From positions 167,976 through 231,975 of the forward strand of contig KQ965783.1 of assembly GCA_001574975.1 (NCBI GenBank): 64,000 bases of DNA, in the 5' to 3' direction. The notes under the pieces are model-generated. The model was not told the origin of the DNA. It saw only the letters and a list, made by a program, of their open reading frames with translations, and did not search any database. Of this stretch, positions 1 through 10,948 are shown in pieces. Source of the stretch: Gonapodya prolifera JEL478 (lineage: Eukaryota > Monoblepharomycota > Monoblepharidomycetes > Monoblepharidales > Gonapodyaceae). The position numbers were made by a program, and so were the translations under genes. Positions within the stretch are counted from its first letter, which is position 1. Every line of letters begins with the position of its first letter.

Positions 1-140
1 ATCATGCTCCACTCCGACAAATATTACTCTCGAGTCTTTCTCTCCTTGGAACACAGCACCATAAAACAAGGTTTGTGTCTATGTATCAGAAAAATGTGGG
101 GAGGTGGTCGGGCTTGGGGAAGGGTAGGTATTTTCAATTT

Positions 141-1875
141 TCAGCAGCGCCACCAGTTCACGGACGGGAGCATGCCGAGGTTCCCGTTGTTGATGGCACC
201 AAAGGCGGCAGGCGTGAGGTCGACAGCTCCCCACGGGCACTCGGGGCATCTGGGTTGGTGGGTGGGTGGACGGACCAGTAAACACCATGTTCTCACAAAA
301 CACAGCAACAACTACCGCAGACAAACTCACAAATCCAAAACTGTCGCCGTAGTCTGGGCGCCCGTGCTCGGGTTCTGGATGCATATCTTGACGCCGCACC
401 ACCCGCCCTGGCTGTACTGGCCTGAGTTGAGCGCGACGGCGTAGTCCGAGTCCCACAGCTGGGATCCGCAGGCGCCGATGCCCGTAGTTGTTTGACCGCC
501 AGCTCCAAATGCGCGAGTGTTGTAGTAGGTGGCCCTGCCGCTGAACGAACCGGCGCCGGCGGCAGCAGGAGGAGGGGGAGCGGGGACGGGAACGACAGCG
601 CCCTGCGCAGCAGCGCCTCCGCACGTTCCGAATCCTGGGATGGGAAGGAACGGAATAGAGTTCAGTAAGGGAACAGCGTTCAGTCATAATCCGCTCCACG
701 GATGTATTCGCCTCCGGCCAGACTCCTCGGTGGGCGCCTTATGGCGCTTTGACCTCCCGAGTCCTCGCTCCTCTTTGAACAGCTCAACTCACCGCTCTGG
801 CACCCAGTCCCGCAATACGCGTTCCCATTCCCACAGTACCCGTATTGGCTACAGCACTGGCCCGAGGGACACTTTGTGTTTCCGTTGCCGCCGCCGCACA
901 TTCCGTTGGTCGATGTCGCGCCCCCGCCGTTGCCGCCGGTTTGGGCAGATTGAGCGGCAGGAGTGGATGACGAGCCGCCGTTGCAGGTGCCGAAGGCGGA
1001 TTGGCAGGTGGAGCCGCAGCTGTGAAGTGGGTGAGTGGGAAGGAGGAAGTAGGAGATGCGTGAGTTCGGTGTATGACGAAAGGGAAGTGACAAGCAGCGC
1101 TTTGCGGCAGGTAATCTGCCTCGGGCGGACTCTCGCTTCGCTCCACAGGGGCGACAGCCTCGGTCAGCACCTAACGGCGCTAAGGCCTCGGAGTCGTCGC
1201 TCCGTTCTCTGCGGTTACTCCGCTGCGACTCGACACTCACTGATCAGCCGACGTCCCACACCACCCATACTGGCTACAGCACTGTCCATTCTGACACGCA
1301 GTACCCCCATTGTTCGCCCCGCAGCGGCCGTCGTACGAAGGTGGCTTCCCGGTGGCGGCTTGAGCGGCAGCCTGACCAGCAGCAGCGGGCGGAGGAGGAG
1401 GGGGTGCACCCCAGCATGAGCCGAATGATTGTTGGCAGCCGGCGCTACAGCTGAGAGAGTGGGAAAGGGGGAGTGGGTAAACCGGGTGAAAGTGGTGAGC
1501 AAACAGAGCGTCATAGTGAACCAAAACGGGGAAATACGCACTAGTCGTTTGTCGTCCCACACCATCCGTATTGAGAACAACATTGTCCTGACCCGCAGGA
1601 CTTTCCCGTCCAGGAACCACAGTCTGTTTTGCGGAGTTTCGAGTGACGGATTGCGCAAAGCGGGCGGGCGGCCGGAAGCGGAAGTCGGCGGAATTGAGAT
1701 TGCACGGAAGGAGCAGCAGGGAGAGGAGGGAGAGATGGCGGGTTTTAAGGAAAGGAGAAGCGCGTGGTGAGAATCGAAGACGGGGCAACGAAGCGGGCGT
1801 GGACTGACTCTGAGCAAGCGCAGGGGTGACCAGCGCCAGCGCGAGGGATGCGAGGAGAAGACGCGAGACGGGCAT
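141..1875 (-). CDS. Secreted protein with CBM18 chitin-binding domains and a C-terminal double-psi beta-barrel (expansin/RlpA-like) domain
   Basis: Six exons, complement(141..249, 331..634, 793..1019, 1241..1450, 1542..1623, 1809..1875), join in frame to 332 residues. The start MPVSRLLLASLALALVTPALAQ is an evident signal peptide start (ATG at 1875). Three hevein-type modules follow, each with the core pattern GQCCSQYG(W/Y)CG and a closing C-x3-C (CSAGC, CGSTC, CGTGC), separated by Ala/Pro/Gly-rich linkers. The last ~120 residues form a barwin/RlpA-like double-psi barrel: ATYYNTRAFG, GACGSQLWDSDYAVALNSGQ, the Cys-rich GGWCGVKICIQNP, then LCPECPWGAVDLTPAAF and the end VNWWRC. The family binds polysaccharides and some members loosen walls; here it presumably acts on chitin outside the cell. 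Two introns interrupt a CBM18 at the same place, phase 2 just before its last Cys pair. The exon 1/2 junction is the least certain. Confidence 0.85.
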
Positions 1876-2027
1876 TAGAACGTGCGCGGAGAGAGAGGGG
1901 AGCGCGCGAGTGCGGGGCAGCGGACGAGAAAAGCGTCGGGTTGGGTTGGCAGGTTGCGGTCGCCGGTGGTCAAATAAGGACAACGGCGGTGCTCAGCCAC
2001 ACCACCCAGGGCACAGGGAGACTGCAG

Positions 2028-2058
2028 AAGCTTATTTTCAATGATCCCAATGGGGAAA
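2028..2058 (+). repeat. Direct repeat copy 1 (31 bp, imperfect)
   Basis: Begins AAGCTTATTTTCAAT, then TCCCAA and GGGGAAA. It matches 2464-2495 with a few differences; the copies are 436 bases apart in an otherwise unremarkable intergenic stretch. Confidence 0.6.
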
Positions 2059-2463
2059 TGCAACTTGCCATCAGTCATTCAAAGTAAGTTCAATCGAATT
2101 GATTACAGCAGCAAGAGAAGCGCCGTCAACGTCAACGCGGTCCTCTTCCGTGTCTACGTCGCACCGCTCCGTCCATGCACATGCACATTTTCTCGACTCA
2201 GCCTGAAAGGTGACGGGGCAGCATACGAGTTTGGCCGGGCCAAGCGGTAGGAGCAGAAATGGTTCGGCAAGGGCCGAGGGTTGGGTCTCGTTGGGCCGCG
2301 ATAAGAAGCTGGCGTTGGGACGGGGATCTCTTATACACTATTGTACGTGTGAAGCTTGCCAATTCACGGTATTGTTACAGATGTGAGATGCGCCGGGAAT
2401 TGCAAGCCGGACGACGAAAAAATGCAAACAGGTTAGGTTCAGGATACATATCACAACACAAGA

Positions 2464-2495
2464 AAGCTTATTTTCAATAGTCCCAAACGGGGAAA
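2464..2495 (+). repeat. Direct repeat copy 2 (32 bp, imperfect)
   Basis: Partner of the repeat at 2028-2058, with the same AAGCTTATTTTCAAT start and GGGGAAA end. Function unknown; it could be a footprint of an old insertion or a shared regulatory motif. Confidence 0.6.
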
Positions 2496-2704
2496 GCGGG
2501 GAAACGGGAAAATCTACATACGTGCATCCAAAAATTCAATCCATGATGAAAATTCAACTTCAATGGGGTTTTAATCCATGCATATTCCCACGTCCGACGA
2601 CCAGACCCTCGCACCAGCTGACGCACGACGGCGCGACGGGGCGATTCGCGTGGCCGTGGCCCCGACGCTCGCGAATCGCCCTTCCCTCCTCGCACGTCAC
2701 CGGC

Positions 2705-5700
2705 TCATCTCATCTCCACCCCTAAAAAATGTTTGAAAAGCGCATTTAATTCCTCATTCTCGTTCGGCAGACTCCCGTTCGCGTCAGCCGCCACCGCCAA
2801 CGTTGCATCCGGATCCGGATCGTTAACGTCCACGTCAACAGGCTCTCCCACCTTCCTTGTCGCACTCTTCTCCCCTCCCACTCCCACTCCCTTCTGCACT
2901 CCCATTCCTTTCTCCACTCCTTTCTGCACGCCTTCCATCTCGTCCTCGTCGCTCGAACACAGATTCACAACCCTCGTAACCTTCGCAGTTGTCGTCGTCG
3001 TAGGTTGCGCTGGAGCTGGTCTGCCGACTCGCGCCTTCTTTCTTCGAGCAGCAACTGCTCCGACCAAGCCCGGACTCGCACCGGGCGTGTCGTCCAGGTC
3101 CAGCGCGTCAACGTCAATCACCACCAGAGGTCGCGGGGGAGGTGAAGGCGAAAGCGAATGCGTTCGTTTGCGAAACACAGGCGGTGGCGACGGTGAACAC
3201 GACGTCGAAAACGGGTGGTGGGGTCGATCATCACGGCGCGGTGTTGGTGACGGATTCGGCAACCGCGCGTGCGTCCCGTCCGCGCGCACGATGCACCTGT
3301 CGTCGTCGGGGTACTGCTTCAGCGCGTCGTAGAGGAGAGGGTCGATTCGGAGGTCCTGTTGTATCCGGCCCGCCGGTTTGAGGACGGGAAGTTGGGGGTA
3401 TGGGGCGGTGGGGGGAGGGCATTATGGTGGAGAGAAGATTCGATGTAAGTTGGAGTGAAGACACACGCCTCGTCCAAAATGGGGAACGCTGGACTCACCT
3501 CAAACGTCAAGATCTTGCCGCACCGCGACACCACACACTCCCACGGGTCCAGGTTCTTGGCATACACCAGGAAAGACTGCGTACACGGACACAGGATGAG
3601 GGTAGAGCACGAAGAGGACACGTCAACAAAGTCGAGTGTCGAGCGGAACCACAAGACCTAAACCGCCCATCCATGGCCCGGCACCCACCTCGGCATCAAA
3701 CGCGTCCACGTGCGTGCACTGCTGGCCCTTGCACGGATGCTGCACGCGGACGAGCGTGAGCGGACACCGAAAGTAGACCGTCTGAGAACCCAACCCGAAT
3801 TCGTGGGTGGGTTAGAATTGGGTATGACGTTGAAATCGGACGACGTGCACACACGGTCAATTGACGCGCGCTCAAGGAAAGCAAGACGCAAAACGCACCT
3901 CATCCCCAATCTCCACCCCTTCGTCGTCCGCCGTCAGCTTCTTGGCCGCCGCAATACGTTCGCGCATCGTGTGGAGTGAGGAAGGGAGCTCGTGCTCGTA
4001 TTTCGAGATGGAGAGGGACGTGCGCGGAGGTTCGGTGGTGGAATCTACAAACGTGCGGCAGGGGCGAGATATTGCGGGTGGAAAAATCGCAGTGTGAGTG
4101 TGACGGAGAGAGACGGAGACGGGATGCGACCCACCGGGTTGGGGTACGGCAGCTAGGCGCCATGCCGGGATCGCCGTATTTGGGTGCTGGGCTGGCCCAA
4201 TGTCTTCGGAGCCCGGGGCGCCACGTCATGCGGATCGCCTTATTACCAAGCAAGAATTCACCTTCACCTTCACCTCCACCTCCAGAAGCAGAAGCACACG
4301 ACTGCTCGTACACCATCGAGAGCATCTCGTCCGGCGACCGCGCGCGAACGGAAACGAGGCAAAGTATGCCGTTCCGAGTGGGCCTTTTATTGCACAGTAT
4401 GAGCATGAGGACGCGCGAACAAAAACCATTTGCATGCGTGACTTGTCGCGACACGTAACGCACCAGGGTAGTTTCAACTGGACCCCGGTGTGCCATTCCT
4501 CCCACGACCCGAGCTCAAAATACCACGCGTCCGGCGTGCTGTCCTTTGGAATAAAGATTTTGGAGACCCCACGACCTTGTCGCTGCACTTCAAAAGGAGC
4601 CATCATGTACGCGGGGGCAATGATGTGGTTGGTTGAGCTGCGAGGGAAAAGTGAAATGAAGTTAGACCGAAAAGGAGATGCGAGAGACGGGAGACGGGAG
4701 ACGGGGTGGAATAGACACCTGATGAGAATGAGAGCCGCGGTGTGGCTTTGCAGGTGCCTTACTAAGCTGGGAGGCTTCAGAGTGAAAGAAGAGGAGTAGA
4801 AATGCTGAAATAGACAAAAATGGGAGTGATCAGCTGACGCAGGCTTCCGTTAAACTTCGATTCGCAAAATCTACTTCGAATTTCATCGCCATGGGACGCT
4901 CCAAACGACCGTAAAATTACGAAGCACCAGTACTCACGGGAATGGTCACGGCCAGCTTGGCGTCGTGCATCGACATGTCCACCCACGTCCCTTTCCGCCC
5001 TACCGCCCTCTTGACTTTCTCAAACAGCTCTGCAGATGTCTGTGGCAATGTCTGTGGCATCGCGGCGGCGGGTGGGGGTTGCGTTGAACTCGAGAGTGGT
5101 TGCAGCGGAGGGCGTCTAGCAAGGAGGTTGGGAGGCGGCATACCCCACGGCCCAACAGGAGCAGTAGCGGGAGCAGGACGAGGTTGAATTGGTGGAGGTA
5201 CATATTGCACTGGAGCGCCTCCGCGTATTGCGGTACGGCACGTCTGAGAAGTGCGACACAGGTATTAATCGACGAGTGTTCCCCCGCTTTCAAAAGACGC
5301 TTGCGAACCTCAACAATGTTAGCCTTCAGTCCACCGATGGTCAGGTATTCTATGCCCTTCACTTCGCGCAGATAGCCGATGAGGATGTTGAGTTCCGCGA
5401 CGCGAAAAACCGAGAGCCGGTCTTGCTCAATCAATGTTTTCACGACCTCTGGCAGGGTACCGAGCAAGTAGCTGTGAGAATTGGTTCTCGCAAGGCGGCC
5501 TCGCGGGATTGTGCGAAGCTACAGTTCAATCAAATCAATGGGGGGGCATCCAAGAACCGTCCGTAACCCTTTCCTGTTTCAAGAACATTGCCAGTTCCGA
5601 TAATTCCGATGGAGTCTCGTGAAGGCGAAGAGAGCATTTCTGAACGCTCCTACCCGAACTTTGTGTTGAATCCAGGCAATGTAGATATCTGGGACAACGC

Positions 5701-5772
5701 ACCAGGATTGGCATACCGCATTCGCTGATGGAGTGCACGGAAATCCTCGTCCGTGAAGGTGATGGGCGGCAT
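2705..5772 (-). CDS. SIZ/PIAS-type E3 SUMO-protein ligase
   Basis: Multi-exon gene. A SAP-like DNA-binding segment lies at about 5300-5450 (key stretch AELNILIGYLREVKG ... GGLKANIVEVRKRL). A proline-rich linker follows near 5060-5210, then a PINIT-like block at about 4450-4606 (SKIFIPKDSTPDAWYFELGS). The SP-RING starts at about 3795: YFRCPLTLVRVQHPC, then CKGQQCTHVDAFDAE, and in the next exon SFLVYAKNLDPWEC ... RC. The 3' exon (stop at 2705) is Ser/Pro-rich and carries two SUMO-interaction-like hydrophobic-acidic motifs, LVVIDVDALDLDD and RVVNLCSSDEDE. Known members transfer SUMO to nuclear targets. The proposed ATG at 5772 opens a short first exon (MPPITFTDEDF) joined in frame to PEVVKTLIEQD across a long intron, so the 5' end is tentative. 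The second Cys pair of the SP-RING has unusual spacing. Confidence 0.8.
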
Positions 5773-5988
5773 ATTAAGGCGACCAAGTCCAGCCCTCACC
5801 GTTTGGGGAAAGAGGTTGGGATGTTGTTGAAGTGAGGGAGCTTTGGTTTCGAATGCAGTGATTCACTCCAATATTTATATTTACAAACTAAAAACCTAAC
5901 TGCACAGCGAGTTTTCAATTGTCAAGTATATGAAAAACATCAAAGATCCATTACATACAGGCAGTGTTTCCTCGTCGGTACTCTGGGG

Positions 5989-7090
5989 TCAGAGCTCCAA
6001 CTCACACTCCGGACACAGCCCCTCCCGCTCACGACCAGGCACCTTCTTGGACGAGCACGGAAGGCACAACCAGCGCTTGCATTTTCGCCGGGCACATTTG
6101 CGCGCCACAGATGCCGCCAACGGTCGGTGCGGTGGGGGGTCGCACACGTAACATCCAGGGATGGCGGTGTCGCAAGATACACAGTGGGAGGATCGGACAC
6201 AATGAGGGCACGTGTGGGCGATTCTATAGCAGCTGGTGCACGAGTGGTTTGTGTGCGGACAACAGTACCTGAAGGGACTTGGTGGCAGACTCACCTCGTG
6301 CATTCTTCCTTTGCGACAAACGTTTGCCATCCATCTGTTCCGCAAACGATACATTGCGGGTGTAGCTCAAACCATTTCCTCGGTATCGTCAAGTATGCAA
6401 GTGACCTTAACGCGCCACGGTCGACAGCGTACAGTCTTCCACTACATTTTGAGATAACCGGTCAATTATACTTAGAAAGGGAAAGAGTTCGAGTCCAAAA
6501 AGTTACATACCTGGCCAAAAATAGGTGGGGAAGCGAAACCTCAAAGAAGCCCAGTTGCATTTTCGGGGATGAGCCATCACAACCGCGTGCTACGAGGTCC
6601 CTTAGTGCCCTCTCTGATAGTGTGATATTGGGGCAGCAATGAATGGTGAGAAGCTCGATGCCCAGACACTGCCGTAGGAGTTGCCAAAAAGCTTCGTCCG
6701 ACACCCGCGTGAAATCCAAACGGACCCGGCGAATCGCCGCACGTGATGCAGGAGAAAGGCGGCCAAGAAGAGCGAGGAGATGCCGGTCATTAAATCGGGA
6801 AAGCTTGATGGCGCTTGCCCGGCACGATTGATGATCCTGCATCCGACGCTCAACACCGATTTACGAAAACGCGACCGAGCTTTAGTTACCTCAAACTGTA
6901 GGCCATAAAGATCGAGTCTATCTGCCCAGATTTTGGGATGTTCCTCATAAACGATCGATTGCAGTGCGCGACACGTCCGAGAGAGAGAGAGCAGAGATGG
7001 CGTTGGGATTTGGCTCAGGATTGGATGCATGAGCTCCAGTGGAAGTCTGCTAAAGGAGTTCCCTCCGCCACGTGATGTTTCCATGCCCAT
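5989..7090 (-). CDS. F-box protein with leucine-rich segment and cysteine-rich C-terminus
   Basis: Start at ATG 7090 (MGMETSRGGG). A clear F-box follows: FSRLPLELMHPILSQIPTPS ... SLSRTCRALQSIVYEEHPKIW. After an intron (donor near 6893) an exon at about 6540-6842 gives LRR-like sequence (LRQCLGIELLTIHCCPNITL). The last exons, ending at the stop at 5989, encode a dense Cys/His region: CIVCGTDGW, then CCPHTNHSCTSC, HTCPHC, HCVSC, GCYVC and a final CPEC, which should bind several zinc ions. F-box proteins recruit substrates to SCF ubiquitin ligases; the zinc-binding tail could be the substrate-binding part (inference). The splice between the LRR-like exon and the Cys-rich exons near 6440-6540 was not resolved. 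Confidence 0.65.
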
Positions 7091-7383
7091 GTCGGTGTAA
7101 TCGATTGGTGTTGGAATGTTGTCGGGTGACCAAAGGGGCAACCCTTCTTGCAAGAAGTGACGTTGGAAGCAAACAATGCCTCACGACAAACTCTAATGTC
7201 TGCTGACGTATCAACGACAACATCTTTTGGCATTTTCTCCTCACGGACACGTGCCCCACACCACCAGGCACCGACAAATTTGAACGTTGGATGTTTCGTC
7301 TAGGACGAAGAACGGGCTCAGTTGAATTCCAAACAAATTTCGAATCGGTTATTCAGCTAACAATACAAGTTCAAGCGAGTAGA

Positions 7384-8515
7384 CTAGTGGAGAGACGGAA
7401 CGGTGGTGAAGCGAAGGTATGGCAGAACGGGGTCGAAGGGCGGGTACGACGCCTTCGCAGCCTCGTCCGACACGGTCGGTGGAATGATGACCTGTAATTC
7501 GTCTCAATCAGTAAAAAGCAACGTCCTCGAAGGGTATCATTCCCACCTTTTGACCAACCTCCCAGTCAACAGGTGTGGTAACCTTGTGCTTGTCACCGGT
7601 CTGAAGAGAGTCGATGACACGGAGAAGCTCCTTAACGTTTCTTCCGACAGACGCGGGCTACAGGATGAATTCAGCGTTAATCAATAGCGAAGACGAGTGA
7701 CGAAGTCTGTAAAACCCACGTAGGTCAGTGTGAGACGGATCGTCTTCTTGGGGTCCTATAGGAACATAAAAACACTTGATGAATATCAAATACTCAAGTT
7801 GAACATGTTTGAGGCCACTTACGATGACGAAGACGCTGCGGACGGTGAAAGGGATACCCTTCTTGTCAATGTTGCTGGGGTCCTGGTAGTCAACCTTTAA
7901 ATCGATAGAGGGTTAGCACAAGTCGATAGAAGACATATGGGGATATGTCTCACCATGCTGTAGAGAGCAGCGACTTTACGGTCGGCGTCGGCAACGATCG
8001 GGAACCAAATGTGGCCGTTCTGGGTACGCTCAATGTCGTCGATCCACTCTAGAGAGTCACATTAACGTGAGATTGATTGAAAAAACAAAGTGATTCAGCC
8101 ATCTTCACTTACTCTCGTGGTCGTTGAGCTCGTTGCACGACAGGCCAATAGCCTTCACGCCCCTCTTGTCGAACTCAGGCTTGAGACGAGCAATGGCGCC
8201 AAGCTCGGTCGTGCAGACGGGGGTGAAGTCGGCCTGATCGATTTGGACAACGCGTCAATTTCCTAACACCACGACAACAAGCTGGGAAATGACAGCAACT
8301 CACAGGGTGAGAGAAAAAGAGAACCCACGACCCATCGATGAAGTCGTGGAAGCGAATGTCTCCCTGAGTGGTCTGGGCGGTGAAGTCCGGGGCGACGGAG
8401 CCGCTGTCATTGTAACAACGTTAAGCAGCTTGATGAGTTCGAATGAATCAGCGATGAGGGCAGAGAGCAGCACAAACAGGCGGAGGGGAGGGCCAGTGTT
8501 GAGATCCTGGGTCAT
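7384..8515 (-). CDS. 1-Cys peroxiredoxin (Prx6-type thiol peroxidase)
   Basis: Eight exons, complement(7384..7491, 7547..7657, 7720..7755, 7823..7894, 7954..8048, 8113..8233, 8304..8403, 8478..8515), give 226 residues, the usual Prx6 length. The protein starts [20 protein letters not shown]. The peroxidatic cysteine is C53 in [12 protein letters not shown], followed by the family's [11 protein letters not shown], the [12 protein letters not shown] block, [16 protein letters not shown] and a Prx6-like C-terminal arm ([16 protein letters not shown] ... [10 protein letters not shown]). Such enzymes reduce peroxides, with the sulfenic acid resolved by an external thiol. Every intron junction keeps frame. 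Intron density is high even for this window. Confidence 0.95.
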
Positions 8516-8707
8516 TTTCTTCGCGATTCTGATGCTTTCGAAAGGTGATGGGAACCTTTATAGGTTCAGTCGTGAGGCACCATATTATTGCGCCATCTCC
8601 CGGGAAAAGTATCACCTCATACTCACGGGAAATTCATATGCAAAAAACACCAACCTTTACCAATCGAAAAATTATTGTTCGCAACAGATAATCTGGAATA
8701 AATAACG

Positions 8708-10450
8708 CTATAAGTTGGCTCCGGTAACGCCCCACTTTCCCTCATCGAAAGCCAGGGCGATCTTCCGCCCAAACGCCTTGGTTGGCAACCCTTGGACACC
8801 GAAGAAGGCAACAACCAAGTCGCGCTTGGGACACACGTAGAGCCCCTGGTCTCGAGCGCCGCCCTTGTAGAAGGACCCGTCGTCGAAGACGCAGTCCCAC
8901 TGGTACGCGTTGTGGGAAATACGGTGGCCATCGGAGAAGCCAGGACGAAGCAGGTGAGGTCCAATCCAACCTCGGTCGAAAATTTGAGGCCTGACAGAAA
9001 ATTGAGAGTTGGAACGCTCCCTTTCGAAGCCGAACCAAGACTAGCTCACCGCCAAGGGGCTTGGACCTTGGCTACGACGTCGGGCGGAACAACACCCAAC
9101 GACGCACCGCTCGGGGTCCACGCCAGACCCCACCGAGCAAGGTCCCTCAACGTCGAGCACATGCCCGCAGCAGACCACACCGCTCCAGATCCATCGCCTG
9201 TTATGAGCATGTGGCCGTCTGAATCAGCGCCGAGTTTCGACCAGACTTCTCTGCTAATGAAAGTGGCACAGGGAAGTCCAGAGACTGACTCTACCACCAA
9301 CGAGAGGACGTCCGTGTCCACGTCCGAGTATTCGCTGAACAGACGTAGAAATGTGAACGACTGACCACGGATACCGAACCTTCAATTTTAATGAAACTCA
9401 CTAGGCCGTTCCTGGAGTTTTCTGCCGCTTGAGAGTCGCAAGGTACTCAAGGGTACTCATGTTATTGGTCCTTCAAGAGTTCCGTTACGGTCATATCAAG
9501 CCGAGGCTTTCCCACACGTTCACATGCGCCCACGCACCTTTGCGCCTTTGTTTCAAAAATCCCCTCAAAAGTAGCCAGGTACTGGAAGTACGTTTTTTTC
9601 GGATTCGAGTTTTCGTCACCTCCATCGTCGTGTTCACGACCTTGACAAGTGCAAAGTCACATCCAAGTCACATCAAACCCAGGTTGCTCTCATCGGGCGG
9701 ACAATAGACTCTGACCTTCCATCCCGCTCGCCATGTGCAACAGGTCGATCAGTCGCACGCGCTCCCAATCCGTGCCTTTGAATCTGGGAACGTATTGAGC
9801 GACGGACCGGTACACATCCACTAGCCCGCGGTGCTCCAGAAGCGCGACCGCGAAGCCGCACAGGGTTTTGGAAACGGACCACCAGAGGCTTTACGGGAGG
9901 GGGTTTAGAGTTTAGATTGACATCCGTGCACAGGACCAACTGGCACGAGGCTCACTGTTTGTCGGAGGGTTGCATCCGCGAGTAACGCTCGAACACGATT
10001 CGACCCTTGTGGAGCACGATGAAGGACTAGATGTGCAGTCAATTTGCCAGAGTTGGTTGACCGTAAGAAAACAATTCAAAAGACGTTATTTCCGAAGAAG
10101 CAGTACGATGACGATAGTGTGATGTAATTGTGTGTGTGAGCCTTCGCAGGTTGCCAGGAAGCTCCTTCACAACCACTCACGTGTACGTCCGTCTTTTCAA
10201 TGTACTCGTTGAGAGTGACCTCCCGACCAGAAAGCCATCGCGCCTCCGCACTGGCAGTCGCACGGTCTGCCTCGCTGTTGATTCCCAAAGCCTTGTCCGG
10301 GATGGTGTGCCTAATGATCTGACCGAGGTTCGCTCCTATTTCGAGAGCAATAGGCAGTTTCAACGGAGCCGAAAGCCCGCGAGAGACTTGAGCCACAGGG
10401 AAGAATTCGGACACTAGCGAAGACAAACAGTGAGGTGGAGGGACAACCAT
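8708..10450 (-). CDS. Beta-lactamase-fold serine hydrolase (class C / 6-aminohexanoate-dimer hydrolase-like)
   Basis: Multi-exon, stop at 8708. The active-site S-x-x-K is in LWWSVSKTLCGFAVALLEH (about 9850-9900), followed by DLLHMASGME, which is typical of the family. The second motif region reads EYSDVDTDVLSLVVE, close to the Y-x-N/D element of NylB-like hydrolases. The 3' exon has GFSDGHRISHNAYQWDCVFDDG, then GARDQGLYVCPKRDLVVAFFG. Members are esterases, amidases or peptidases; the substrate cannot be read from sequence. An N-terminal block (LNEYIEKTDVHV, near 10170-10240) precedes the catalytic domain. The ATG at 10450 is a guess and an upstream exon is possible. Transcribed divergently from the alpha/beta hydrolase, with about 500 bases between them. 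Confidence 0.75.
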
Positions 10451-10948
10451 GCCACGAGACCCGACGCACTGTTATTGTGGGTGTAAAACGAGGTCCTCGT
10501 GAAATTCCAAGCTCTCTTCTTCCATGCAGCTACGAGACAGTAGGCAAATAATGGTAGAACATGGGGATTGTGAGGAAATCATCATACCGCTAAACATATT
10601 TTGGATGGAGCTCTAGTGATCATTTTCATATAGGTGCCACAGTGCTGCCATAGACTCACTGAAATCGTCTTCTCTCCTCTGGAGTGTACCCTTTCACGCC
10701 TGTTCCTTCCTTTGCCCAACATCGAAACGGTCTCCCTCCCGTAATGGGATTGGGTGGCGGTGAAGGCAGTGAATCACCATCGTCGGCGGTCAATATCGAC
10801 AGCGGGTTCTTCGGGTCACGTGGCAGATGGATTGGGGAGTGCGAGATTATCGACATGCTCCAGAATTCTGATTCTAATTTCTGGTCAACATCGGAGTCGG
10901 CTCAATTTAACTCCGATCTAATTTTCCCAACGTTTGGAAGTTATTATC
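10451..10948. other. Divergent promoter region between two hydrolase genes
   Basis: About 500 bases separating the beta-lactamase-like gene (minus) from the alpha/beta hydrolase (plus). No convincing gene seen; a plus-strand open frame from 10684 has no recognisable domain. Part of a 5' exon of the minus gene could lie here (a short frame starting MEEESLEFHEDL near 10535). Confidence 0.5.

Larger units (their letters stand above)
1876..2704. other. Intergenic region, no gene recognised
   Basis: About 830 bases between the start of the chitin-binding gene and the stop of the SUMO-ligase gene. It should hold the promoter of the former and the 3' UTR of the latter. The only structure seen is a pair of direct repeats (2028-2058 and 2464-2495). 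Short open frames here lack any recognisable domain. Confidence 0.6.

Noticed and set aside
141-1875. Plant-type hevein or barwin defence lectin
   Set aside because: The modules are related, but the intron-rich fungal context and the fungal CBM18 deacetylases nearby point to a fungal wall protein.
6480-6505. tRNA B-box-like GTTCGAGTCC
   Set aside because: No matching A box or cloverleaf upstream; it lies in or near an intron of the F-box gene.
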